NCBI GenBank assembly: GCA_032718475.1
Contig: JAUCBJ010001972.1
Coordinates: 1-64,000 of the forward strand
From: Nemertoderma westbladi
Taxonomy: Eukaryota > Xenacoelomorpha > Nemertodermatida > Nemertodermatidae
DNA: 64,000 bases
Direction of reading: 5' to 3'
Each line of letters opens with the position of its first letter. Positions within the stretch are counted from its first letter, which is position 1. The notes beneath the pieces are model-generated. The model saw nothing but the letters and a program-made list of their open reading frames with translations, had not been told where the DNA came from and did no database searches. Shown here piece by piece: positions 50,031-60,900 of the stretch. A program made the translations under genes and the position numbers.

Positions 50031-50888
50031 ATGGATGGTGACGGCGAAAATGTTGGTAACGCTGTAAACGTCGCTCGCGTTTCCGTTAAACCCCCGGTGT
50101 TCTTCCGTTCTAACCCCAGCGTTTGGTTTAGAATGTTGGAATCCCACTTTACATTAGCCAACATTACAAGCGAGGTAACCAAATTTCACCACGTTATGGC
50201 GAATTTGCCAGAAGACGTCGCTTTAAACATTTCCACGGACATTCAATCATATGACGATATTAAATCTACCATTCTCCAACTCTATCAGAAATCGAAAACT
50301 GAATTATTGGAGGAAGCCCTTGGACAGGTAACTTTAGACGGCCAAAAGCCCTCCTTAGTGTATCTGCGTATAAAAAGAAAATTACGAGAATGTAACTTAA
50401 CGGCGGATGACGACCTAGTTCGGCACAAACTCTTACAAGCACTTCCAGTATCGGTGCGTTCTGCTTTGATTGCTCATCAGGGTCTACCACCCGAAGATTT
50501 CGCAACACTAGCGGACACCATCCTCCAATTTACAAGTGGAATCCCTCAACCAAGTACTTCATATGATGTCGCCAGAGTTCAACACCCAAACTATGTTAAT
50601 ACCAGTGGTGATGTTTACAGAGGTGTTAGCAACACTTACAGAGCAAGAGCACCCTACCCTGTCACTTCTACCTCAAAAGTCGGAGCTATATTCCCGTTCA
50701 GCGAAGGGCAACGTCCAAAAACCTGCCGATACCATGTATATTATGGAACAAAAGCGAATACATGCACGCCATGGTGTCTTTGGCCGGGAGAAAATCCGCG
50801 TCGAATGCAACCATCTTCCCGACCAAACTCACGCCCTGCATCGTGCTCGACATCTCCTTCCCCTGATACCCAGGGGCAGGAAAACTAA
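50031..50888 (+). CDS. gag: Gypsy Gag protein
   Basis: This is a 285-codon ORF. The N-terminal part has the typical capsid pattern of this group: PPVFFRSNPSVWF, FTLANITSEVTKFHHVMANL, and later ELLEEALGQVTL and HKLLQALPVSVRSAL. A CX2HX9CX3C motif (50724-50777) replaces the usual CCHC knuckle and points to the CsRn1 clade. The start is the first ATG after the primer site, and Gag of similar elements begins this way. It ends at TAA 50886-50888, overlapping the -1 frame that carries the protease (open from 50867). Gag forms particles that bind the element RNA. Confidence 0.88.
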   Translation: MDGDGENVGNAVNVARVSVKPPVFFRSNPSVWFRMLESHFTLANITSEVTKFHHVMANLPEDVALNISTDIQSYDDIKSTILQLYQKSKTELLEEALGQVTLDGQKPSLVYLRIKRKLRECNLTADDDLVRHKLLQALPVSVRSALIAHQGLPPEDFATLADTILQFTSGIPQPSTSYDVARVQHPNYVNTSGDVYRGVSNTYRARAPYPVTSTSKVGAIFPFSEGQRPKTCRYHVYYGTKANTCTPWCLWPGENPRRMQPSSRPNSRPASCSTSPSPDTQGQEN

Positions 50889-53800
50889 CTGCCCTCAGAA
50901 CATTTGCTGCTAGTTCTGAGGGAGCTGCCGTTTTCAAATTAACCGCAGCAATAAACCATATAAACAACAGCCACCAATCCTTATCTTTTCTTATAGACAC
51001 CGGCTCACAAGTATCCATACTAAAACCTTCCTCGTTTATTAGAAGCTTACTATGGGACAATACTGATGCAAAACTCACAGCAATTTCAGGCAATAACATA
51101 CATGTCCATGGAAAAGTTCATGTCCGAATTAATTTCCTCCGACGAGAATTTCCGTGGATATTTTATGTTGCCGACGTTGAAGAAAACATTTTGGGATTGG
51201 ATTTCTTATCAAATTATGACATGCTATTGGACTGCAAAAATAAACTAATCGTGGATAATTATACAAAACTGAAATGCAATCTCAATCCAACAACATCGAA
51301 AAGTCTATCTATATTCAAAGTGGAAATCGACCACCCTGATTCAACATTATCCAGTCTTTTCAAAGAACATTCTAAGTTATTTGATTATGATATTATTCAT
51401 ACTGACACACCTCCACACAATACTGTGCATCGAATTATCACCAACCAATGCCAACCCACATACGCAAAGCCACGTCAACTTAGTGGGACCAAACTAATAA
51501 TTGCTCAACAAGTTTTCGCGGATATGCGTTCTCGTGGTATAATACGCCCTTCAAGTAGTCCCTGGGCGTCACCATTACATATGGTACCAAAGGTGGGGAG
51601 TACTGATAATTGGCGTCCATGTGGAGACTATAGAGCTTTGAACCGCATTACACAAAGTGATAAATATCCGCTGCCGAACATACAGCATTTTAATAGCAAA
51701 CTGAAAGGTTCGACAGTTTTCAGCTCCATTGATCTCGTTAAAGCATACCATCAAATTCCTGTGGCAGAGGAAGATATTCCAAAGACAGCTATTACAACCC
51801 CTTTTGGTCTCTTTGAATTTTTGCGGATGCCCTATGGTCTTAAAAACGCCGCACAAACTTTTCAAAGGGATATACATGAAGTACTCGGAGATTTGGAATT
51901 TGTATTTCCTTTTCTCGATGATATTATGATACACTCTAAGGATATATCAACTCATTACATTCACCTAAGAAAGGTATTTGAACGTTTAACTCAGCACAAC
52001 CTGCAAATAAACTTTGCCAAGTGCCAATGGGTACAACCATCAATCTTATTTCTTGGATTCTTAGTGACGACCGACGGTATTTTACCTCCACCTGAACGAG
52101 TTAAATCCCTTGTCGATATGCCAGAACCACGTAGCTATACTGAGTTACGACGGGTTCTGGGAATGTTTGGATTCTATAGACGACATATACCTTATTTCAG
52201 TCAGATTGTAGCACCCCTTCAATCTCTCTTAAACAAAACTCAACCACTGAAACGTAAACAACCACAACGAAACTTCAATGAAGGTGAATGGACATCGGAA
52301 CACAAAGAAACTTTCCAGAAGTTGAAAAACTCGTTATCTAACGCAGTTTTATTATATCATCCTTCATCAGAGGATTGTAAGCTGATTCTAACCACTGATG
52401 CTTCAAAGGACGCTATCGCAGCTTCACTTCACGAAGTAATATCAGAAGAAGAATCAGTCCCCATTGCATTTTACTCTCGACGATTAACACCAAATGAAAC
52501 CTCATGGTCAACCTTTGATCGAGAATTACTTGCGGCATATCAAGCTACAGTGCACTTCCGCAGTAACTTAGAAGGCCGACAGGTTACTATATTCACAGAC
52601 CACAAACCACTTACGTCTGCATTCAACAAACCATCGAGCATTTCTCCTAGACAAAACCGCCAGCTTTCATTCCTTTCTGAATACATTGACTCCATTGAAT
52701 ACATTGCAGGAGAAAGTAACTTAGTCGCTGATACTTTATCACGTCAAATCGCTTCAATTAGTATTGATTCTTTTGGATTGGAAGATATTGCCTCTCAACA
52801 GTCAGCCAATTTAATCCTTCCTGAAGAGCATTCGCTAAATATTAAAACATTTCCATTAGCAAATGGTAAAGTTATTAAGTGCGACGTAACTACTGCATAC
52901 CCTCGACCCATCCTACCGGATTCATGTAGACGAACAGTATTTAACGAACTACACAACATGTCACATCCAGGAATTAAATCGACCATACGTATAATAACTG
53001 ATCGTTATATTTGGCCAAATGCTAAACGCGACATAGTGGAATGGTGTAAATTGTGCACATCTTGTCAAGCAAGTAAAGTAATACAACACACAAAAACACC
53101 CCTAACACCATTTCCTTTGGCACCACGTTTTACACATATCCATTCAGATATCATTGGTCCACTAGACATGGGTGAGCACCAATATCGACACGTAGTAACG
53201 TTCATAGATCGACACACTGGGTGGGTAGAAGCAGAGCCAGTTACGTCAATCACAGCTGTTGCCACAGCGACTGCATTTATAAAAGTCTGGTTTTCTCGAT
53301 TTGGAGTGCCCCTTTACCTCACAACAGATCGCGGTGGTCAATTTGAATCTGAATTACTAGCTGAACTCTCTAAGCTGATTGGTTTCCACCGTATGCGTAC
53401 CACATCTTACCACCCCCAGAGTAACGGAAAAATAGAACGATTCCATAAAGTTTTAAAGGCTGCACTCAAAGCACGGAAATCAGATTGGTTAGAGTCCTTA
53501 CCAATAGTTATTTTCAGTCACAGAATAACGCCATCTAGCGTTACTAATGTATCTCCATTTGAATTGGTAACAGGAACACAGCCGTTGTTGCCAGCTTGTT
53601 TACTAACTACTAAAGATACAACTTTTAATTATGACTTTGTAAAGACACTTCACAAGCATATAACGGAAATAGGATTTACTGTAGACAGTAAAGCTCCTGA
53701 TTACCAAGAGAGCAACCCAAAGTTGAAAACATACTTACCACCACAATTAAAGACTTGTGACAAAGTTTTCGTTAGAATCGATCGGGTCCGCAAACCATTA

Positions 53801-54070
53801 GAAGCGCCTTACCAAGGACCATTTACAGTTCTCAGCAGAACGGATAAACATTTTGGTATCGAAACTCTTAGAGGAGAACAACGAATATCAATCGACCGCT
53901 TAAAGCCTTGTTATACCGGTAACGTTAATAAGAAACCCCCTCCAACCAAGAAACTAAAACCTCATAAGATATTACATAGTAACACTAACAAAGAAAATAT
54001 CTCACAATCTCAACCGCGAAACATCATTACTACTAGAAGCGGAAAGCGAGTACATTTCTTTGACTCTTAG
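50867..54070 (+). CDS. pol: Gypsy Pol: protease, reverse transcriptase, RNase H, integrase
   Basis: The open frame begins after TGA at 50864-50866 without its own ATG. The first in-frame ATG that opens a long ORF (51191) would lose the protease, so I extend to 50867 and infer a -1 shift from gag. In order: aspartic protease (LIDTGSQVSIL near 50980, then NILGLDFL near 51190); RT (GDYRALNRI, FLRMPYGLKNA, and FLDD near 51910 in place of YxDD); RNase H (TTDASKD near 52395, FTDHKPLTSA, NLVADTLSR); integrase with an HHCC zinc region (52950-53070) and the Asp-Asp-Glu triad (HSDIIG near 53145, TTDRGGQFES near 53320, NGKIERFHK near 53420). No internal stop is present. It copies element RNA into DNA and inserts it. 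Confidence 0.92.
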   Translation, partial: YPGAGKLTALRTFAASSEGAAVFKLTAAINHINNSHQSLSFLIDTGSQVSILKPSSFIRSLLWDNTDAKLTAISGNNIHVHGKVHVRINFLRREFPWIFYVADVEENILGLDFLSNYDMLLDCKNKLIVDNYTKLKCNLNPTTSKSLSIFKVEIDHPDSTLSSLFKEHSKLFDYDIIHTDTPPHNTVHRIITNQCQPTYAKPRQLSGTKLIIAQQVFADMRSRGIIRPSSSPWASPLHMVPKVGSTDNWRPCGDYRALNRITQSDKYPLPNIQHFNSKLKGSTVFSSIDLVKAYHQIPVAEEDIPKTAITTPFGLFEFLRMPYGLKNAAQTFQRDIHEVLGDLEFVFPFLDDIMIHSKDISTHYIHLRKVFERLTQHNLQINFAKCQWVQPSILFLGFLVTTDGILPPPERVKSLVDMPEPRSYTELRRVLGMFGFYRRHIPYFSQIVAPLQSLLNKTQPLKRKQPQRNFNEGEWTSEHKETFQKLKNSLSNAVLLYHPSSEDCKLILTTDASKDAIAASLHEVISEEESVPIAFYSRRLTPNETSWSTFDRELLAAYQATVHFRSNLEGRQVTIFTDHKPLTSAFNKPSSISPRQNRQLSFLSEYIDSIEYIAGESNLVADTLSRQIASISIDSFGLEDIASQQSANLILPEEHSLNIKTFPLANGKVIKCDVTTAYPRPILPDSCRRTVFNELHNMSHPGIKSTIRIITDRYIWPNAKRDIVEWCKLCTSCQASKVIQHTKTPLTPFPLAPRFTHIHSDIIGPLDMGEHQYRHVVTFIDRHTGWVEAEPVTSITAVATATAFIKVWFSRFGVPLYLTTDRGGQFESELLAELSKLIGFHRMRTTSYHPQSNGKIERFHKVLKAALKARKSDWLESLPIVIFSHRITPSSVTNVSPFELVTGTQPLLPACLLTTKDTTFNYDFVKTLHKHITEIGFTVDSKAPDYQESNPKLKTYLPPQLKTCDKVFVRIDRVRKPLEAPYQGPFTVLSRTDKHFGIETLRGEQRISIDRLKPCYTGNVNKKPPPTKKLKPHKILHSNTNKENISQSQPRNIITTRSGKRVHFFDS

Positions 54071-54099
54071 TTTTAGTTATTCTTATTCCATAACTTAAT

Positions 54100-54110
54100 G
54101 GGGGGAGATG
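54100..54110 (+). promoter_or_regulatory. Polypurine tract of the Gypsy element
   Basis: GGGGGGAGATG abuts the 3' LTR, as expected for the plus-strand primer. Confidence 0.75.
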
Positions 54111-54561
54111 TGTAGTGCATGCCGAATAGTCAAGGAAGCTTAGAAATAATTTAATCACAAAATCAAATTTAGTATTTTCATAAAATTGTTAGTCGAGACA
54201 TTTTACCTATCTTTCTACAAAGCAAAACACCTTATTTATTTACTTAAGATACAGCATGTTGATTTCATGTGCAAAACAGATGTAGTCTCAATAATAGCCC
54301 TGATACAGTAGATGTCAATTAAACAGATATTTATCAGAGTGACATCTCACATGTCTGCTGCAAGAAACCACTAACACTAGCTTGCTTAAATACTGCATGT
54401 AACTTTCATTAGAGAGAGAGAGAAAGAGAAATAGAATAGATTTAATTACCGGTAAAGTTATATTTGGAGACCGTAATTATTAGTTGAAAGTTAGACATTA
54501 AAAACCAGAACCAAAACTATATTATTTTCATCATAACAAAGACAACGTCCAAACCTTTACA
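54111..54561 (+). repeat. 3' LTR of the Gypsy element
   Basis: This 451 bp copy of the 5' LTR has one visible difference. It is followed by AATG (54562-54565). On the minus strand the LINE frame reads a few codons into this LTR and stops at 54531. Confidence 0.93.
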
Positions 54562-57302
54562 AATGTGCCATCCAGAGATTTGGTGTCCTCAGCAGTTAGA
54601 GCCCAGCATGGACTCCCGTAGAGGAGTACTGGAACTACTGCTGCTCTAAATAATCGGACCTTAAGTTTCCGATTAATTCTAGGTGACTTCCAAATCCTGG
54701 AAAGCCTATTCAAGGCTGCCCATGCCTTTCCCTTACGTATTCGAAGGTCCTCACCTGACTTCCGGATCCATGATCCCAGGTAACAGAAGTCGTCCACATG
54801 CTCAAGCATACCATCCTTTGAGCTTATGCTCATCCGATCAGAGACTTGCTGAGGATTTTCAAAGTTAACTGTCAGAATTTTGGTCTTTCTGGAGTTAATA
54901 AAAAGACCAACACTAGAAGCAGCATGTTCTAATGAGCTGAGGAGCCGCTGGGCTCCCTCTAATGATTCTGAGAGTACTCCTAAGTCATCAGCAAAGTCTA
55001 GATCAGTTAGGTGCTTGGCAGGATTTCCTCGACTTCTGGACCCAGTAGGTGGAGTTATCATCACCCCATCATCATTATGATGATCTAAGGACATGCGTAG
55101 AACATAGTCAACCACAATAATGAACAAGAATGGTGCAAGTGTGTCTCCTTGGAGGACGCCCCATAACACTTCAAATGGTTCTGTGTCACCGTCAACAGTA
55201 GACACAAATGTTGTCGAACCATCGTATACTGATCTGATTGCTGCAATAATTTCATCAGGAATCCCATATAATGAAAGTATGCTGAACATACGTGAGCGAG
55301 AGACTGAATCAAAGGCCTTGAAGAAGTCAACAAAGATAACAGCCAGATGCCTGTCTTTCTTTTTTGATAACTCTTCAATTATCCTTCTAAGTGCCAAAAT
55401 GGGCTCCATGGTCCCACGACCTTTACGGAACCCATTCTGATTTCCACGTAGCAGTCTCTCAATGGGATCCCTGATGCGATTTAATAGAATTCTATTGTAT
55501 AGTTTTGCAGCAATCGAGATCAATGAGATTCCCCGAAAAGAACCATAGAGTGTTAGGTTGCCCTTCTTGGGAACTGGCACCAACTTATTTGTTTTCATTT
55601 CTTGTGGGACTCTTGTTGTACGGTACATGTCTACTATGATGGGATAGATGAGCTTTAAACACTCAGGTATTTTAAAGACCTCAGGGGGAACACCATCTAC
55701 TCCACTGGCACGATTGGTCTTAATGCTCTTTGCAGCAGCCTTCACTTCTGCAAAGGAGATATCGCCAATGGGAATATCTGGGAGTACAGACTCAGACACT
55801 TTTACTTCTATAAAGTTATCAGGCAATACCCTGTCATTATTGAGGAGCTTTTCAAAGTGGGCTTTCCAACCATTGAGGCGATCGGCTGGTGATTCAGCCT
55901 TAACCTTGGTGGTTGGTTGGCTTTTCCGCCCAGTAAGCAGATTGATCGATTTCCATGCCTGGGATGATTGCCTGCTGTCGTCAGCATCATTGATGGCATC
56001 AACCTGTTGGTTTATTAGCTCCTGTAGATTAACAGAGTACTGCCTGTTCAGGGACCTAGATGCAGCTTTAACTGCATTCTTGGCCGCTGTAGTCTGTTTG
56101 AGTCGGGACTCTTTCTGCGCCTTATGAAGGTCATTTCGGCACTTCTGAATTTTGTTGTCAGTCCAGGGGGCCCTTTTCCTGTTTCGAGGGTATACAGGAA
56201 CTGTTTCTGCAGCTGCTAACTTAACTGCTTCTGTAAAGGCAGTATAGCCCTCACAGTGATCTGCCGCCTCAGAGGCAAGAGCCTCATACCTGTTGCTCAG
56301 CTGTAGTGTGAAGCTGGATCTCACACTTGGCTGTTGCAACAGAGAGGACCAGTCATGCCGTGGCAAGGCAGATTTCGTTGTTCTGCTAGCACGCAGACTA
56401 AGTCTTACCTTGGCCACAATAAGGCGGTGATCACTGGAGAAGGGTCGAAGTGTAAATGCATTACAGTCTTGTATAGAGCTCCTGTATTTCCTACGAAACA
56501 GAATATGGTCTATCTGGGACTTGTGACCACTGGGTCCACTATGAGTCCATAGCTTTCCAGTTCGCTTCTTGAACTGGGTTCCAGCCGAAAACAATCCATT
56601 TCCAGAGATAAAATCCTGAAGATGGACAGAATTTCGGTTAACACTATTGCTATAGACCCAGGGCGATGTAGGTGATTGATGCAGACTTGCATTAAAGTCT
56701 CCCAGGAATGTTAAGAATGCATGCTGATCCACTCCATCAGTTGCTGCTTGTAGATTGTGGTAGAAATTTTCCACCTCCTCTACAGGGGCAACACTAGTTG
56801 GAGAGTAGCACACAATCAGAACCACCTTAGGAAACTTCTTAGCCAGTCTTCCAGAACATGAGAAGTGGCAACGGATGATGCGGTTAGAGATTTGGTCTAT
56901 TTTGTCCAATGCTGCATGTGCAGTTGGATTCATCAATAGACCAATTCCACCATTGCCACTATCATCTGCTGACGCGAGGGCGAGTCGCCAACCGCCCCCC
57001 ATGTCCTTAATCAGAACCTCATCAGTCTGTCCAGTCTGCATTCGGTGCTCTTGAACACCCACTGCGCTAAGAGAAAGCTTATCTGCCAAGGCAGTCAGCT
57101 CACCTTGTCGCATTGGGGACCCGAGTGTTAGGGTGTTTACTGAGGCTAGTCTAGTGACTTGCCTCAGATTCACCAATGGCTTTGTTGGTCGGGGTGGAAC
57201 ATGAGAGTAGCCTCCAACTCCAGAATCCCTCTCCCCATCACAATCTGGCCTCCCTGGTGACCCAGGGTTTGGGCCAGAAAGGTCATCAGGAAAGGGACTC
57301 AA
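54562..57302 (-). pseudogene. N-terminal and RT part of the LINE ORF
   Basis: About 910 codons are open from near 57302 to the Gypsy junction. The first codon of the frame is TTG, and the first ATG lies within the endonuclease region, so the true start is probably upstream (see the ORF ending at 57299). An AP-like endonuclease spans residues about 45-310 (VGVQEHRM, GDFNAS, and SDHRLIVAKV at its end). Reverse transcriptase spans about 580-800 (FRGISLISIAAKLYNRIL, QNGFRKGRGT, FVDFFKAFDSV, GVLQGDTLAPFLF, and FADD near 54984-54996). The family usually has FVDFKKAFD where this has FVDFFKAFD. The final codons before 54531 are LTR-derived. The ORF is disrupted only by the Gypsy insertion; its C terminus lies at 49129-49478. 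It would nick DNA and copy the LINE RNA in place. Confidence 0.88.
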
Positions 57303-57535
57303 AGAATTGTTGGCTGCTCTCTCTCTCCAGTAGGGGGTGAGACAGGCAGCCGGTCAGGAGTTAACTGACGCCTGTGAGGCCGATTGTGTCCGGTAATTCC
57401 ACTGGCCTCTAGTGGCCGGACCTCCGCATTGCTAATGTAATCCATAGTGGGGGTTGGGGGGTGCTTTTTTGCCGAGTCAGCTCTCGGGGCAAATACCACA
57501 CCCTGGTTTGCCATTCCACAGGGTGGGTGTCGCAA
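57299..57535 (-). CDS. Short LINE 5' ORF overlapping the main frame
   Basis: This is a 78-codon ORF from ATG. Its TGA overlaps the first codons of the endonuclease-RT frame, which is in another frame. The product is Pro/Arg/His-rich and has no recognised domain. It could supply the missing start of the main ORF by frameshift or reinitiation, be a small ORF1, or mark an indel in one continuous N-terminal region. I cannot decide between these. Confidence 0.4.
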   Translation of the reverse strand: MRHPPCGMANQGVVFAPRADSAKKHPPTPTMDYISNAEVRPLEASGITGHNRPHRRQLTPDRLPVSPPTGEREQPTIL

Positions 57536-57953
57536 TGGAGTCAGATATGAGGCCCATCACCCATATCTACTCTGGCGTACATGACCCACCATTGGCTGTT
57601 GCAGCTCATCTGCTGGGTCATGCCCTGTACCCTTGCTGCCAGGTGCAGGTCGCAGTGAAGTGCCCTCAGAGTGGACATGAGAACACTCTACTCCTAACCA
57701 GCCATTGGTAGATCACCATCTGCCTGGTCAGGCCATATACCCCTGCAGCCAAGTATATGGGTCCTTAATCCAGGACCAAGGGCGTCCTTATCCCAGAACG
57801 AAGGGGGTCCTAGTTACAGGACCAGATTTGCCCTAGTAAGAGGGTCTATGCAGCTACAGGTGGCACCTCCTTTATGCTGCATGGAGGTGGCAAGTTTTCT
57901 TGATCAATGACCTAGAATACCTGACCTGACCTATACCTATACCTGTACATGTA
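57536..57953 (-). other. 5' untranslated region of the LINE
   Basis: No gene is called here. It holds imperfect direct repeats (GGTCATGCCCTGTACCC and GGTCAGGCCATATACCCC; several AGGACCA-type words). At its outer end (57938-57950) a 13-base word matches satellite F in inverted orientation. Confidence 0.6.
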
Positions 57954-60900
57954 GTACTGGTACTACAGACAGTATTTACTATAGTTTTTGATCCTATGTA
58001 CAGGTATAAGGATCATAATGGTACTGGTACTACAGACAGTATTTACAATAGTTTTTGATCCTATGTACAGGTATAAGGATCATAATGGTACTGGTACTAC
58101 AGACAGTATTTACTATAGTTTTTGATCCTATCTACAGGTATAAGGATCATAATGGTACTGGTACTACAGACAGTATTTACTATAGTTTTTGATCCTACGT
58201 ACAGGTATAAGGATCATAATGGTACTGGTACTACAGACAGTATTTACTATAGTTTTTGATACAACGTACAGGTATAAGGATCATAATGGTACTGGTACTA
58301 CAGACAGTATTTACTATAGTTTTTGATCCTATGTACAGGTATAAGGATCATAATGGTACTGGTACTACAGACAGTATTTACTATAGTTTTTGATACAACG
58401 TACAGGTATAAGGATCATAATGGTACTGGTACTACAGACAGTATTTACTATAGTTTTTGATCCTATGTACAGGTATAAGGATCATAATGGTACTGGTACT
58501 ACAGACAGTATTTACTATAGTTTTTGATCCTATGTACAGGTATAAGGATCATAATGGTACTGGTACTACAGACAGTATTTACTATAGTTTTTGATACAAT
58601 GTACAGGTATAAGGATCATAATGGTACTGGTACTACAGACAGTATTTACAATAGTTTTTGATACAACGTACAGGTATAAGGATCATAATGGTACTGGTAC
58701 TACAGACAGTATTTACAATAGTTTTTGATACAACGTACAGGTATAAGGATCATAATGGTACTGGTACTACAGACAGTATTTACTATAGTTTTTGATACAA
58801 CGTACAGGTATAAGGATCATAATGGTACTGGTACTACAGACAGTATTTACTATAGTTTTTGATCCTATGTACAGGTATAAGGATCATAATGGTACTGGTA
58901 CTACAGACAGTATTTACTATAGTTTTTGATACAATGTACAGGTATAAGGATCATAATGGTACTGGTACTACAGACAGTATTTACAATAGTTTTTGATACA
59001 ACGTACAGGTATAAGGATCATAATGGTACTGGTACTACAGACAGTATTTACTATAGTTTTTGATCCTATGTACAGGTATAAGGATCATAATGGTACTGGT
59101 ACTACAGACAGTATTTACTATAGTTTTTGATACAATGTACAGGTATAAGGATCATAATGGTACTGGTACTACAGACAGTATTTACAATAGTTTTTGATAC
59201 AACGTACAGGTATAAGGATCATAATGGTACTGGTACTACAGACAGTATTTACTATAGTTTTTGATCCTATCTACAGGTATAAGGATCATAATGGTACTGG
59301 TACTACAGACAGTATTTACTATAGTTTTTGATCCTACGTACAGGTATAAGGATCATAATGGTACTGGTACTACAGACAGTATTTACTATAGTTTTTGATA
59401 CAACGTACAGGTATAAGGATCATAATGGTACTGGTACTACAGAAGTATTTACTATAGTGATCCTATGTACAGGTATAAGGATCATAATGGTACTGGTACT
59501 ACAGACAGTATTTACTATAGTTTTTGATACAACGTACAGGTATAAGGATCGTAATGGTACTGGTACTACAGACAGTATTTACTATAGTTTTTGATACAAC
59601 GTACAGGTATAAGGATCATAATGGTACTGGTACTACAGAAGTATTTACTATAGTGATCCTATGTACAGGTATAAGGATCATAATGGTACTGGTACTACAG
59701 ACAGTATTTACTATAGTTTTTGATACAACGTACAGGTATAAGGATCATAATGGTACTGGTACTACAGACAGTATTTACTATAGTTTTTGATCCTATGTAC
59801 AGGTATAAGGATCATAATGGTACTGGTACTACAGACAGTATTTACTATAGTTTTTGATACAACGTACAGGTATAAGGATCATAATGGTACTGGTACTACA
59901 GACAGTATTTACTATAGTTTTTGATCCTATGTACAGGTATAAGGATCATAATGGTACTGGTACTACAGACAGTATTTACTATAGTTTTTGATACAACGTA
60001 CAGGTATAAGGATCATAATGGTACTGGTACTACAGACAGTATTTACTATAGTTTTTGATCCTATGTACAGGTATAAGGATCATAATGGTACTGGTACTAC
60101 AGACAGTATTTACTATAGTTTTTGATCCTATGTACAGGTATAAGGATCATAATGGTACTGGTACTACAGACAGTATTTACTATAGTTTTTGATCCTACGT
60201 ACAGGTATAAGGATCATAATGGTACTGGTACTACAGACAGTATTTACTATAGTTTTTGATACAACGTACAGGTATAAGGATCATAATGGTACTGGTACTA
60301 CAGACAGTATTTACTATAGTTTTTGATCCTATGTACAGGTATAAGGATCATAATGGTACTGGTACTACAGACAGTATTTACTATAGTTTTTGATACAACG
60401 TACAGGTATAAGGATCATAATGGTACTGGTACTACAGACAGTATTTACTATAGTTTTTGATCCTACGTACAGGTATAAGGATCATAATGGTACTGGTACT
60501 ACAGACAGTATTTACTATAGTTTTTGATCCTATCTACAGGTATAAGGATCATAATGGTACTGGTACTACAGACAGTATTTACTATAGTTTTTGATCCTAC
60601 GTACAGGTATAAGGATCATAATGGTACTGGTACTACAGACAGTATTTACTATAGTTTTTGATACAACGTACAGGTATAAGGATCATAATGGTACTGGTAC
60701 TACAGACAGTATTTACTATAGTTTTTGATACAACGTACAGGTATAAGGATCATAATGGTACTGGTACTACAGACAGTATTTACTATAGTTTTTGATCCTA
60801 TGTACAGGTATAAGGATCATAATGGTACTGGTACTACATACAGTATTTACTATAGTTTTTGATCCTATGTACAGGTATAAGGATCATAATGGTACTGGTA

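Larger units (their letters stand above)
49479..54561 (+). mobile_element. Ty3/Gypsy retrotransposon, CsRn1-like, nested in the LINE
   Basis: This 5,083 bp element has 451 bp LTRs (TGTAGTGC to TTTACA) and a 4 bp duplication AATG. Its parts in order are LTR, tRNA primer site, gag, protease-RT-RNase H-integrase, polypurine tract and LTR. The LTRs differ at one position that I can see (AGAGAGGGAG versus AGAGAGAGAG). This means a very young insertion. The CX2HX9CX3C Gag motif and the tRNA-Trp-like primer site are known marks of the CsRn1 clade. It lies opposite to the LINE, which it splits near the LINE C terminus. Confidence 0.93.
49092..57953 (-). mobile_element. RTE-like LINE inserted in satellite F and split by a Gypsy element
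   Basis: This is a minus-strand APE-RT non-LTR retrotransposon. Its 3' end is at 49092 (short TAG/AGT repeats, no long poly(A)) and its 5' end is at 57953. GTACT flanks it at 49087-49091 and 57954-57958. Removing the LINE and one GTACT restores a perfect satellite F monomer. Without the Gypsy insert and its duplication it is about 3,775 bp, a usual size for RTE-type elements. It has no RNase H, also as in RTE. Clade assignment is by general resemblance. Confidence 0.85.

Noticed and set aside
55648-56127. 159-codon plus-strand ORF opposite the LINE
   Set aside because: It is an antisense shadow of the endonuclease-RT frame, without motifs.
59328-59790. Two 88-codon ORFs in satellite F
   Set aside because: They exist only because shortened monomers shift the frame; the protein is the translated repeat.
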